This document shows positions 27,276 to 36,196 of a stretch of 64,000 bases of DNA, piece after piece. Position numbers and translations under genes: made by a program. Each line of letters begins with the position of its first letter. The stretch's first letter is position 1. This stretch comes from Bradyrhizobium sp. BTAi1 (GTDB taxonomy: Bacteria > Pseudomonadota > Alphaproteobacteria > Rhizobiales > Xanthobacteraceae): NCBI RefSeq assembly GCF_000015165.1, contig NC_009485.1, positions 4,669,501 to 4,733,500 of the forward strand, in the 5' to 3' direction. Below the pieces are notes generated by a model. It did not search any database. It was not told the DNA's origin and saw only the letters and a program-made list of their open reading frames with translations.

Positions 27276-30041
27276 TTGCACGTCCGTCCCTCACGCCCTT
27301 GCAGCGTAACGGGACCGATGACGACAAACGCCAGTTCGGGGAGTTCCATCAGAGCCACGGCCGATCACGGGGGGCCGATCCGCTGGCTCATCGGTGGTGG
27401 TCTGACACTGATCGCAGCCATTGCGATCGGCGCCACCATCATGGCCGACAGCTTTCGGGAACGTGCGCTGAACAGCGCAACGCGCGAATTGGAGAACACC
27501 GTCCTGCTGCTGGCGCGCCATTTCGACCAGCAGATGGAAGATCTCGGCGCGATCCAGCGCGACCTCGCCGATTACGTCCGGCAGAGGCACATCGACACGG
27601 CCGCCCGCTTCAGAGAGCAGATGGGGAGCGCGCCCGTCAACGCCATGCTGCAAAGCAAGCTGAGCGCGGTGTCCTATGTCGGCGGCGTCAGCATCTTCGA
27701 TTCCGAAGGCAACCTGATCAATTCCGCAACGTCATGGCCGGTGCCGGCGATCAATGTCGCCGATCGCGGTTATTTCCAGCGGCTGAAGTTCGATCCCGCA
27801 TCGCCGCAACTGCTGATCGAACCGGTCGTGAGCCGGGTCACTGGCACGCATGTCGCCGTCATCGCGCTGAAGCTGACCGCGCCCAACGGCGAGTTCCTCG
27901 GCGTCATCGCCCGCAGTCTCGAGCCCGTCAATGTCGAGCGCTTCTTCGCGTCCGTCGCCCTCGGGCCTGAAGCCGCGATCTCGATGATGCATCGCGATGG
28001 GACATTGCTGGCGCGGCACCCCCGCCACGAGGGGATGCTGAACCAGAACTACAAAGATGCGCCGATCTTCCGGCAGATCCTGGCCGGCGACGGCAATACG
28101 ACCGGCATCTTCAGCAGCCCCGTCGACCGCGAACACAGGATCGGCGCATCGCATCGCCTGACGAGCTATCCGCTGATCGTGACCGCGACGACGACGGTCT
28201 CGGCGGCGCTCGCCGATTGGCGCGAGCAGATGCGTTTCCTGATCGGCGTGGGCGTCACGTCGGTGCTGCTGATCGCCGGGATGCTCTATGTGGTGGTGCG
28301 CCGACTGATCAGCGACCACGAAGCATCGAACCAGCGATTGACGCTGGAGAAGGAACGGCTCGACAAGGCGGTCAACAACATGACCCAGGGTCTTCTGATG
28401 TTCGACGCATCGGAGCGCCTCGTCATCAGCAATCAGCGCTACATCGAGATGTACGGCCTCTCCGCCGACGTCGTGAAGCCCGGCTGCACGTTCCGCGAGC
28501 TGATCGCGCACCGCAAGGCCACCGGCTCCTTCATTGGCGACGAGGCCGAATATGTCGCAACTATTCTGCGCGACATCGGGCGCAAGAAGTCCCATTTGAT
28601 CGAGACGCCGGACGGCCGCTCCATCGAGATCGTCAACGAACCGCTCGCCGACGGCGGCTGGCTCGCCACCCATGAGGACATCACCGAGCGCCGCAAGGCC
28701 GAGCAGCGGATCACCCATCTTGCGCATTATGATGCGCTGACGGAGCTGCCAAACCGGACCCTTTTCCACGAGAGGCTGAAGCAGGAGCTGATCCACGTCT
28801 CCGCGGGACAGCGGCTCGCGCTGCATTACATCGACATCGACGAGTTCAAGGGCGTCAACGATTCACTCGGCCACCTGATCGGCGACGAGCTCCTGAAGTC
28901 GGTCGCCGCCAGCCTGAGCACCTGCGTCGGCGAGGCCGGCTTCGTCGCCCGGCTCGGCGGCGACGAATTCGCGGTCGTCCAGACGGGGATCCGCAACCGC
29001 GGCGATGTCGAGCAACTGATCGAGGACATTCTCGCCGCGATCCGCGCGCCGCGCGATTGTCTCGGCCATCAACTCACGGCCGACGCCTCGATCGGCGTCG
29101 CGCTGATCCCGGAACACGGCACCGAGCTCGACCAGATCATGAAGAACGCCGATCTGGCGATGTACGCCGCCAAGGGCGCGGGCCGCCGCACCTGGCGCTT
29201 CTTCGAGCCGGAGATGGATGCGCAGGTCAAGGCCCGCCATCAGCTCGAGGTCGACCTGCGCCAGGCGATGGTCGACGATCAGCTCGAAGTCTACTATCAG
29301 CCCTGCGTGAGCCTGCAGGATGACCGTATCGTCGGCTGCGAGGCGCTGGTGCGCTGGAAACATCCGGTGCGCGGCAACGTCTCGCCCGCCGAGTTCATTC
29401 CGATTGCCGAGGACACCGGACTCATCAACCAGCTCGGCGAACGCGTTCTCCACCTCGCCTGCGCCGAGGCCGCGACCTGGCCGGACGACATCCGGCTCGC
29501 CGTCAACGTTTCGCCGGTGCAGTTCAAGAGCGGAACCCTGGCGCTCAAGGTCGCCCATGCACTGGCAACGTCGGGCCTGTCACCACACCGGCTGGAGCTC
29601 GAAATCACCGAGGCCGTGCTGATCCGCGACGATGATGCGCTCGACACCCTGCACCAGCTGCGCGCGCTCGGCGTGCGCATTGCGCTCGACGATTTCGGCA
29701 CCGGCTATTCCAGCCTGAGCTATCTGCAGCGGATCCCGTTCGACAAGATCAAGATCGACCGCTGCTTCGTCAAGGATATCACCGAGTCCGAAGGCTCGGC
29801 GAGCATCGTCCAGGCCGTGGTCAACATCGCCGCGATCCGCAAGATGTCGACAACAGCGGAAGGCGTCGAGACCGAGGCGCAGCGTCAGGTGCTGAAGCGG
29901 CTCGGCTGCTCGGAGATGCAGGGCTATCTGTTCAGCCCGCCGAAGCCCGCGGCCGACGTACGGAGCCTATTCAAGGCGCAGCGTCCCCCTAGCCGCGCCG
30001 ATAGCACCAAGCGCCGGCGGCCGCGTTCCGATGCCGCGTGA
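27276..30041 (+). CDS. Membrane-bound GGDEF-EAL cyclic di-GMP enzyme with Cache and PAS domains
   Basis: 921-residue sensor enzyme. Membrane segments at about 36-58 and 318-340 enclose a Cache-type extracellular domain (VSIFDSEGNLINSATSW, then VADRGYFQRL). A PAS-like domain follows at about 365-465 (NNMTQGLLMFDASERLVISN). The GGDEF domain has an intact active site RLGGDEFAV at 561-565. The EAL domain has CEALVRW at 689-691 and the loop-6 motif DDFGTGYSSLSYL. Both active sites look complete, so it may both make and degrade c-di-GMP. The start is TTG at 27276, with GGGAGGG five bases upstream; the ATG at 27318 lacks such a site. Confidence 0.95.
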   Translation: MHVRPSRPCSVTGPMTTNASSGSSIRATADHGGPIRWLIGGGLTLIAAIAIGATIMADSFRERALNSATRELENTVLLLARHFDQQMEDLGAIQRDLADYVRQRHIDTAARFREQMGSAPVNAMLQSKLSAVSYVGGVSIFDSEGNLINSATSWPVPAINVADRGYFQRLKFDPASPQLLIEPVVSRVTGTHVAVIALKLTAPNGEFLGVIARSLEPVNVERFFASVALGPEAAISMMHRDGTLLARHPRHEGMLNQNYKDAPIFRQILAGDGNTTGIFSSPVDREHRIGASHRLTSYPLIVTATTTVSAALADWREQMRFLIGVGVTSVLLIAGMLYVVVRRLISDHEASNQRLTLEKERLDKAVNNMTQGLLMFDASERLVISNQRYIEMYGLSADVVKPGCTFRELIAHRKATGSFIGDEAEYVATILRDIGRKKSHLIETPDGRSIEIVNEPLADGGWLATHEDITERRKAEQRITHLAHYDALTELPNRTLFHERLKQELIHVSAGQRLALHYIDIDEFKGVNDSLGHLIGDELLKSVAASLSTCVGEAGFVARLGGDEFAVVQTGIRNRGDVEQLIEDILAAIRAPRDCLGHQLTADASIGVALIPEHGTELDQIMKNADLAMYAAKGAGRRTWRFFEPEMDAQVKARHQLEVDLRQAMVDDQLEVYYQPCVSLQDDRIVGCEALVRWKHPVRGNVSPAEFIPIAEDTGLINQLGERVLHLACAEAATWPDDIRLAVNVSPVQFKSGTLALKVAHALATSGLSPHRLELEITEAVLIRDDDALDTLHQLRALGVRIALDDFGTGYSSLSYLQRIPFDKIKIDRCFVKDITESEGSASIVQAVVNIAAIRKMSTTAEGVETEAQRQVLKRLGCSEMQGYLFSPPKPAADVRSLFKAQRPPSRADSTKRRRPRSDAA

Positions 30042-30170
30042 CCGCGGCCAGTTCCGAACCGATAAATACCGTTGCAATTTGAGCGTTTTCCGCAAGCCAA
30101 ATTCAAACCCTGTCGACCGATCGAAACGCCGGCCGCTTGCCATCCCGCTCGGTGCCATGATCTATCTGAA

Positions 30171-30199
30171 ACAGACGGACATACTCCGTGTCCGCCTGT
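30171..30199. terminator. Hairpin between convergent GGDEF-EAL and protease genes
   Basis: Stem ACAGACGGACA/TGTCCGCCTGT (10 of 11 Watson-Crick pairs plus one A-C mismatch) with a 7-base loop. No T-tract on either strand. The rest of the 266-base gap (30042-30307) shows no gene I can support. Confidence 0.4.
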
Positions 30200-30307
30200 A
30201 CACGCTGGTCGAAAACCACGGCGGGACGGCTTCATAGCCGCCCCGTCGGGTGTGAGCATCTGGCCGCCGATAGGGCAGCCGCGCAGCCCTCCGAAACACC
30301 GGTCAGA

Positions 30308-31642
30308 TCAATTCGGCACCGCTGCCTTGGCGCGAACGTCGGCATTCACTGTGACGCCGCGCAGCACGTTGAAGGCCGCGTGCAGCGCCTTGTCGTCCTT
30401 CTCATCCGGCGGAACGTAGGATTGCGAACCTGTCTGCTCGGTGCCGTCGGCCGCCGAGAGATGCCCGCGCATCGACGCTTCGCCCTTGATGTCGGTGCGA
30501 TCCTTCAGATCATCCGGCACGTCCTGCTTGACCTCGATGTCGGGCGCGATGCCCTGCGCCTGGATCGAGCGGCCCGACGGCGTGTAATAGCGCGCGGTGG
30601 TCAGGGCGAGCGCGCCGTTGCCGGCCCCGAGCGGAATGATCGTCTGCACCGAGCCCTTGCCGAATGACCGCGTGCCCACCAGCGTCGCGCGCTTGTGATC
30701 ATGCAGCGCGCCCGCGACGATCTCCGAGGCCGAGGCCGATCCGCCGTTGATCAGAACCACCAGCGGCTTGCCCTTGGTGAGATCGCCGCCGCGCGCCGTG
30801 AAGCGCTGCGTCTCTTCCGGATTGCGCCCGCGCGTCGACACCACTTCGCCACGCGGCAGGAACGTGCTGGACACCGACACCGCCTGGTCGAGCAGGCCGC
30901 CCGGATTGTTGCGCAGGTCGACGACATAGCCGGCGAGCTTGTCCTGCGGAATGTCCTTCGAGATGCTGGTGATCGCCTTGCGCAGGCTCTCGGTGGTCTG
31001 CTCGTTGAACGAGGTGATGCGGATATAGCCGATATCGCCGCCCTCGGTGTGATAACGCACCGGGCGGACACGGATGATCTCCCGCGTCAGCGTCACGTCG
31101 AGCGGCGCGTCCTTGCCCTTGCGCATGATGGTGAGCTTGGTCTTGGTGTTGACGCCGCCCTTCATCTTGGCAACGGCCTGTTCGAGCGTCAGCCCCTGGA
31201 CCGCTTCGCCATCGATCTTGGCAATCAGGTCACCCGAGAGAATGCCAGCCTTCGAGGCCGGCGTATCGTCGATCGGAGCGACCACCTTGACGAGCCCATC
31301 CTCCATCGTGACCTCGATACCGAGGCCGCCGAACTCACCGGATGTCGTTTCCTGCATGTCGCGCCAGGACTTGTCGTTCATGTAGCGCGAATGCGGATCG
31401 AGCGATGACACCATGCCATTGATCGCCCCCTCGATGAGGGCGGGATCATCGGGCTTTTCGACGTAGTCGGCACGAACGCGCTCGAACACCGCGCCGAACA
31501 GGTTGAGCTGCGAATAGGTGTCGGCCATGCCGGCCGCGGCCTTGGCCCGTGCGATCAGTTGCGCACCGTCGGGTCCGCTGACCAGCAAGGTCAGTCCGAC
31601 ACCGGTCAGCGTGCCCGCCAGGAACAGCCAGTTCTTCCGCAT
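30308..31642 (-). CDS. ctpA: C-terminal processing protease, S41 family
   Basis: Periplasmic serine protease of 444 residues with an N-terminal membrane anchor or signal at about 4-22 (WLFLAGTLTGVGLTLLVSG). A PDZ domain at about 95-180 (GGLGIEVTMEDGLVKVVAPI) precedes the catalytic S41 core. The nucleophile is Ser in INGGSASASEIVAGAL and the general-base Lys is in GTRSFGKGSVQT. Such enzymes trim or degrade C-termini of exported proteins. The ATG at 31642 puts the anchor at the N-terminus; the frame extends to 31684. It is the only minus-strand gene in the moaC-moeA interval. Whether a second Ctp exists elsewhere cannot be seen here. Confidence 0.93.
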   Translation of the reverse strand: MRKNWLFLAGTLTGVGLTLLVSGPDGAQLIARAKAAAGMADTYSQLNLFGAVFERVRADYVEKPDDPALIEGAINGMVSSLDPHSRYMNDKSWRDMQETTSGEFGGLGIEVTMEDGLVKVVAPIDDTPASKAGILSGDLIAKIDGEAVQGLTLEQAVAKMKGGVNTKTKLTIMRKGKDAPLDVTLTREIIRVRPVRYHTEGGDIGYIRITSFNEQTTESLRKAITSISKDIPQDKLAGYVVDLRNNPGGLLDQAVSVSSTFLPRGEVVSTRGRNPEETQRFTARGGDLTKGKPLVVLINGGSASASEIVAGALHDHKRATLVGTRSFGKGSVQTIIPLGAGNGALALTTARYYTPSGRSIQAQGIAPDIEVKQDVPDDLKDRTDIKGEASMRGHLSAADGTEQTGSQSYVPPDEKDDKALHAAFNVLRGVTVNADVRAKAAVPN

Positions 31643-32081
31643 TGTCTTTGCTTCCCGCGCTCGTTTGTCGGCCGACCAAATCACCTAGGTTACAAACGAC
31701 CGGCCGGGGTGATCAGACCACGAACTCACACCACATTTCCGGTTTCTTCAAGGCCGATATTGCAGCGCCATGTCGAGATTCCGGATCCACCGGACGCAGC
31801 ACTGCGCCTGCCGCCCAGATGGACTTTCACCGGGCAATGTTCAACCCTCGCGCCGGTCCTGCGCGCCGGTCTTGGAGGTCGAGCCGCCGCCCACCCCGGC
31901 CTTTTACGGTCACCGCGCGATCACAACTTGCGGAGCCAAAGCCTCGCTGCGAATCACGCCGGGGGCGCGCGCCAGCAGGCTCCGGGCCGCGGTGGTCCGC
32001 CAGTTCGGAATGGCTTGCGCATCGCGGGTCCAATCGGCGATGCTTGCCGGCAAATCAGAACAGGGGCCGGGAGGCTGGGGC
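31643..32081. other. Divergent intergenic region between ctpA and the FMN oxidase gene
   Basis: 439 bases. An open frame continues upstream of the oxidase start to 31770, but it has no family residues and ends in no ribosome-binding site, so I treat it as non-coding. It should hold promoters for both flanking genes. No hairpin, repeat or RNA gene was recognised. Confidence 0.45.
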
Positions 32082-33218
32082 ATGAATCAACAAACTCCGA
32101 TCGAGGCGGCGTGGCGGAATGTCGAGCTCGGCGCCAGCGACGAAAAGTTCCAGAACCTGCACGAGTTCATCACGAAGGCGCGGATTCAGCTCAACCAGAA
32201 CGCCTGGGACTACATCATCGGGGGGGCGGAGACCGAAACCACGCTGCGCCGAAACCGAATGGCGCTCGACGAGATCGCGTTTCGTCCGCGTGTGCTGCGC
32301 GACGTGTCCAAGGTCGACGCCTCGGTCGAGAGATTCGGGCGCAGGATGCGCCTGCCGCTGGTGATGGCCCCTGTCGGCGCGCTGGAGATCTTCGATCCCG
32401 CCGGCGCGGCCGCGGTTGCCCGCGGCGCGGGACGGTTCGGGGCGGCGCACATGCTGAGTTCTGTCTCCGAGCCTGGGCTGGAGAGGACCGCCGAGGCTGC
32501 GCCGGACGCGCTGCGCATCTTCCAGCTCTATGTGCGCGGCGATGACGCCTTCGTCGAGGATTATGTCAGCCGTGCCGTCGCCAACAGCTACACGGCGTTC
32601 TGCCTGACCGTCGACACCGCCCATTACAGCCGGCGCGAGCGCGACATCGCCAAGCGCTATGTGCGCGAGAGCCGGCTGCGCGCCACGGGCGGCGACCACC
32701 AGAAGGCGCTGAGCTGGCACACCGTCAAGCTGATCAAGGACAAGTTCAAGCTGCCGCTGATCATCAAGGGCATCGCAACCGCGGAGGACGCCCATATCGC
32801 GGTCGATCACGGCGTCGATTGGATCTACGTGTCCAACCATGGCGGCCGTCAGCTCGATCATGGGCGCGGCGCCATGCATGTGCTGCCTGAGATCGTCGCT
32901 GCCGTAAACGGCCGCGCCAAGATCATGGTCGATGGCGGCTTCTGCCGCGGCACCGACATCGTCAAGGCGATCGCCTGCGGCGCTGACCTGGTCGGGGTCG
33001 GGCGGCTGCAATGCTGGGCGCTGGCTGCCGCCGGCGAGGACGGCATTGTGCGCATGCTGGAGCTCCTGGAGGATGAGGTGATCCGCACGCTTGGCCTGCT
33101 GGGCCTTGCCTCCTTCGCGGAGCTCAACACCTCCTACCTTCATCCGGCGACCGCACCTCATCCGCCGAGCGTGTTCAGCGCGTTTCCTCTGGTCGACATC
33201 GCGCCATACCGCTATTGA
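32082..33218 (+). CDS. FMN-dependent alpha-hydroxy-acid oxidase/dehydrogenase
   Basis: 378-residue TIM-barrel flavoenzyme of the lactate/glycolate oxidase superfamily. Substrate-binding and catalytic segments are NAWDYIIGGAETETTLRRN, LPLVMAPVGA, IFQLYVRGDD, and the catalytic His in YVSNHGGRQLDHGRG. The FMN-phosphate region is MVDGGFCRGTDIVKAIACGA followed by LVGVGR; the usual Arg before RG(T/S)D is Cys here. GGGAGG lies before the ATG at 32082. Substrate unresolved: lactate, glycolate and mandelate oxidisers share this fold, and the C-terminal 40 residues are not diagnostic. Confidence 0.92.
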   Translation: MNQQTPIEAAWRNVELGASDEKFQNLHEFITKARIQLNQNAWDYIIGGAETETTLRRNRMALDEIAFRPRVLRDVSKVDASVERFGRRMRLPLVMAPVGALEIFDPAGAAAVARGAGRFGAAHMLSSVSEPGLERTAEAAPDALRIFQLYVRGDDAFVEDYVSRAVANSYTAFCLTVDTAHYSRRERDIAKRYVRESRLRATGGDHQKALSWHTVKLIKDKFKLPLIIKGIATAEDAHIAVDHGVDWIYVSNHGGRQLDHGRGAMHVLPEIVAAVNGRAKIMVDGGFCRGTDIVKAIACGADLVGVGRLQCWALAAAGEDGIVRMLELLEDEVIRTLGLLGLASFAELNTSYLHPATAPHPPSVFSAFPLVDIAPYRY

Positions 33219-33260
33219 GAGGCTGTCGCGGTCTACCGCCAGGGAACGCCATCTCGTCAC

Positions 33261-33890
33261 ATGCTCTCCTCCGATCTTCGCCCCGGCGCGGTCGACGCGC
33301 TGCTGTTCGATCTCGGCCGGGTCGTGATCGACATCGATTTCGTGCAGGTCGTGTCGCGCTGGGCCAGCCATGCTGGCCGCGCGCCGGAGGATCTCGCCGC
33401 GCGCTTTGTGCGCGACGAGATCTATCACGGGCATGAGCGCGGCACCGTCTCCGATGCTGCCTTCTTCGCCAATCTGCGCCGGCAGCTCGGCATCGACATC
33501 ACCGACGATCAATTTCTCGAGGGCTGGAACGCGATCTTTGTCGGCCCGATGCCCGGCATCGCCCCCCTGCTCGTCCGCGCGGCGGACAGACTGCCGCTCT
33601 ACGCCTTCTCCAACACCAACCAGCCGCATATCGAGCACTTCTCATCGCGCTACGCCGATCTGCTCGGTCATTTCCGCGAGATCTTTCTGTCGTCGTCGAT
33701 CGGCCTGCGCAAGCCGGACGCCGCGGCCTATCAGCACGTGGTGCAGGCGATTGGAATCCGGGCCGAGCGCATCCTGTTCTTCGACGATCTCGCTGAGAAC
33801 ATCGAGGGCGCCCGTGCCAGCGGGCTGCAGGCGGTGCTGGTGCGCTCGACGGAGGACATCGCCGCGGCCCTGCAGGCGTTGGGGATCTGA
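33261..33890 (+). CDS. HAD-superfamily phosphatase, YihX-like
   Basis: 209-residue haloacid-dehalogenase-fold hydrolase. Motif I is LLFDLGRVVIDIDF; the DLG form (rather than DxD) occurs in YihX-type glucose-1-phosphatases. Motif II is FSNTNQPHI, motif III SSSIGLRKPDAAAYQ, and motif IV ILFFDDLAENIEGARASG. A helical cap lies between motifs I and II. It likely acts on a small phosphorylated metabolite. It lies 42 bases behind the FMN oxidase and may share its transcript. Confidence 0.92.
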   Translation: MLSSDLRPGAVDALLFDLGRVVIDIDFVQVVSRWASHAGRAPEDLAARFVRDEIYHGHERGTVSDAAFFANLRRQLGIDITDDQFLEGWNAIFVGPMPGIAPLLVRAADRLPLYAFSNTNQPHIEHFSSRYADLLGHFREIFLSSSIGLRKPDAAAYQHVVQAIGIRAERILFFDDLAENIEGARASGLQAVLVRSTEDIAAALQALGI

Positions 33891-34076
33891 TCGCGTCGGC
33901 CCCTCATGTCTGACCAGATCCCCGCGCGCCGATCGGCCCGCAGCCGCTCCGCCTGCAAAGAGGAAACCGGCGGCAGTCACCACAGGTCCGGCCGACATCC
34001 GCGCGATCGCTGGCCACCCAGGCCCGAACCGCCTAAGCTCGCGACAGCCTCACCAACGCAGCCTCCTGGAGCGCGA

Positions 34077-34828
34077 ATGGATCTCGAGATCATCTCCCTC
34101 GGCGATCGGCCCGACCTGATTCCCCGCGTGTTCTCGCCCGAGCTCGACGGCGTCTGGCCCGACTTCATGCGGCAGGATCGGACGGCGATGCTGTACTACA
34201 GCGAGGCCGCGTTCGCGCATTATGCCGACGGCGCCTTAGCCGCGCTTGCTGGCGACGAGGTGGTCGGGCGCGCCTTTGCCGTTCCCTTCGCGTTCGGAGC
34301 TGAGGGCCGCAGCGAGCTTCTGGATGCGGGCTGGGACGAGGTGATCCGCTGGGGTCACGAGGACCGCATGCTGGAGCGGCGACCGACAACGATGAGCGCG
34401 CTGGAGATCGCGCTGCTGCCGAAGGCACGCGCGTACCCGGCAGCTCGCGCGCGATGCTCGCGGCGCTCAAGGACTGCGCACGCGCGAAAGGTTTCGCCGA
34501 ATTGTACGCGCCGGTGCGACCGAACCAGAAACATCAGCTGCCGCGGATGCCGATGCGGGACTATCTGCAGCAGCGCCGCCCCGATGGTCTGCTCGCGGAT
34601 TCCTGGCTGCGCACGCACCTCGCCATCGGCGGCGAGATCATCAAGATCGCGCCATGCTCGATGACCATCGTCGGCACCCTCGCCGAGTGGACGCAATGGA
34701 CCGGCGTGACGTTCGACCGCTCCGGCGAGGTCGAGCTGCCCAACGCGCTGGTGCCCGTAACCGCGTCAGTCGCGCATGATTACGCCGTCTATGTCGAGCC
34801 GAATGTCTGGGTCCGGCATGTGGTATGA
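34077..34828 (+). pseudogene. Frameshifted GNAT-like acetyltransferase gene
   Basis: Two overlapping frames together encode one protein. The first runs from the ATG at 34077 (TGGAG upstream; MDLEIISLGDRPDLIPRVFS) to about residue 118 (ALEIALLPKARA). The second continues from about 34430 (PGSSRAMLAALKDCARAKGF) to the stop at 34828. The break lies in a CGCGCG run at 34428-34433. Removing two bases gives a continuous reading ...LLPKARVPGSSRAMLAALK..., which fits a GNAT acetyl-CoA loop. Both halves keep good coding character, so the shift is recent or a sequencing error. The combined protein would be about 249 residues; function unknown. Confidence 0.7.
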
Positions 34829-34873
34829 TGGCGTACGCACAAGCATCCCGCCGATCAGGGCAGAGGCTCACGC

Positions 34874-35254
34874 ATGGTTGCGACGCCGGACTATGTCGAA
34901 TTCCTGCGCGAGCAATTCGCGCCGCTCGGCTCCATCACGCTCAGGCGCATGTTCGGCAAGACGGGTATCTTCCATGACGGCGCGATGCTCGGCATGGTCG
35001 CTGACAACACGCTGTATCTGCGGGTCGACGATGACAATCGTGCCATGTTCGCTGAAGCACAATCGCATCCGCCGCTGAACTATCGCAAGAAGGGCGTCGC
35101 GATCGACCTCGCCTTCTGGCGCATTCCCGACCGGCTCTTCGATGAGCCCGACGAATTCATCAGCTGGAGTCGTGCGGCGTTGGCGGCGGCGCGTCGAGCC
35201 GCGGCGAAGCGGAAAAAATCTCCCCGAATGGTTTGGCAAGAGAAACAAGCATGA
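34874..35254 (+). CDS. TfoX N-terminal-domain protein
   Basis: 126-residue TfoX/Sxy-type protein: FLREQFAPLGSITLRRMFGKTGIFHDGAMLGMVADNTLYL is the typical N-terminal TfoX domain (residues 9-48), followed by WRIPDRLFDEPDEFISW and a basic tail. It lacks the C-terminal TfoX domain of the gammaproteobacterial competence regulators. In alphaproteobacteria such short proteins are widespread and not shown to control competence. The stop codon overlaps the next ATG by four bases (ATGA), so it is coupled to the hydrolase. Confidence 0.93.
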   Translation: MVATPDYVEFLREQFAPLGSITLRRMFGKTGIFHDGAMLGMVADNTLYLRVDDDNRAMFAEAQSHPPLNYRKKGVAIDLAFWRIPDRLFDEPDEFISWSRAALAAARRAAAKRKKSPRMVWQEKQA

Positions 35255-36063
35255 TGTCGAGCACCATCTGGATCCATTCGGGCCGCGCGCAGCTTGCCGC
35301 CGAGCTCGCGGGTCACGGCGACCCCGTGGTGTTCCTGCATGCCGCCGTGTTCGACCGCACGATGTGGCGGGCGCAGCTCGATGCTGTCGCGGCAACGCAT
35401 CTGGCGATTGCCTATGACCGGCGCGGCTTCGGCGAGACGCGGACGGAGACGGAAGATCATTCGCCGGTTGCCGACCTGCTTGCCGTGCTCGATGCGTTGG
35501 CGCCGGGCCGGCCGGCGACGCTCGTCGCGTGCTCGCAAGGCGGCCGCATCGCGCTCGATTTCGCGCTTCTGCATCCGTCGCGCCTCCGCGCGCTGGTGCT
35601 GATCGCGCCGTCGGTCAGCGGAGCGCCGGAGCCGGTCTATCCACCGCCGATCGAACCGCTGCTCACCCGGCTTGCCGCGGCCGAGGCTGCGCGCGACTGG
35701 GACCGGGTCAGCGCGATCAAGGTCCACCTCTGGCTTGATGGACCGCTGCAGCGGGAGGGCCGCATCACCGGCGAGCTGCGCGCGAGCTTTCTGCAGAAGA
35801 ACCTGGCGGCACTGCGCGCGCCGGCGGCCGGCGCCAACCTCGACACGGCACCCGCCTTCCCGTGCCTCGCCGAGATCACCGCGCCGTCACGCATCATCTG
35901 GGGCGGGTTCGACTTTCCTCACATCCAGGAGCGAAGCCGCCTGATCGCGGCCACATTGCCGAACGGCTCGGGCTGCGCGATCGCCGAAGCGGCGCATCTG
36001 CCGAGCCTGGAGCGGCCGCAGGAGGTCACCCGCCTGATCACGGACTTTCTCGCGTGCTTGTGA
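35251..36063 (+). CDS. Alpha/beta-fold hydrolase
   Basis: 270-residue alpha/beta hydrolase. The nucleophile elbow is VACSQGGRIALDFAL, the oxyanion segment is VVFLHAAVFDRTMW, and the catalytic His lies in EAAHLPSLERPQEV. The putative acid is in IIWGGFDFPHIQ. The start at 35251 is chosen for the ATGA overlap with the TfoX gene; an in-frame ATG at 35233 is also possible. Substrate unknown; length and motifs fit the 3-oxoadipate enol-lactonase-like group, but no pathway partner is nearby. Confidence 0.9.
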   Translation: MMSSTIWIHSGRAQLAAELAGHGDPVVFLHAAVFDRTMWRAQLDAVAATHLAIAYDRRGFGETRTETEDHSPVADLLAVLDALAPGRPATLVACSQGGRIALDFALLHPSRLRALVLIAPSVSGAPEPVYPPPIEPLLTRLAAAEAARDWDRVSAIKVHLWLDGPLQREGRITGELRASFLQKNLAALRAPAAGANLDTAPAFPCLAEITAPSRIIWGGFDFPHIQERSRLIAATLPNGSGCAIAEAAHLPSLERPQEVTRLITDFLACL

Positions 36064-36196
36064 GATCGCTGCCGAGGCAGGCCCCGCGGACTGATGCGAA
36101 CTTGGCGCGCGGCTTAGACCTTGGCCGGGCCGTGTGCGTTCGGTTAGAAGGCGAGACTTTCGAGTCGTCCTCCCGTCTCCGTCCGAAGGAACTTCC

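Noticed and set aside
30031..30237. Possible 68-residue protein behind the GGDEF-EAL gene
   Set aside because: Overlaps the enzyme's 3' end, has no ribosome-binding site and no conserved look; it includes the hairpin at 30171-30199.
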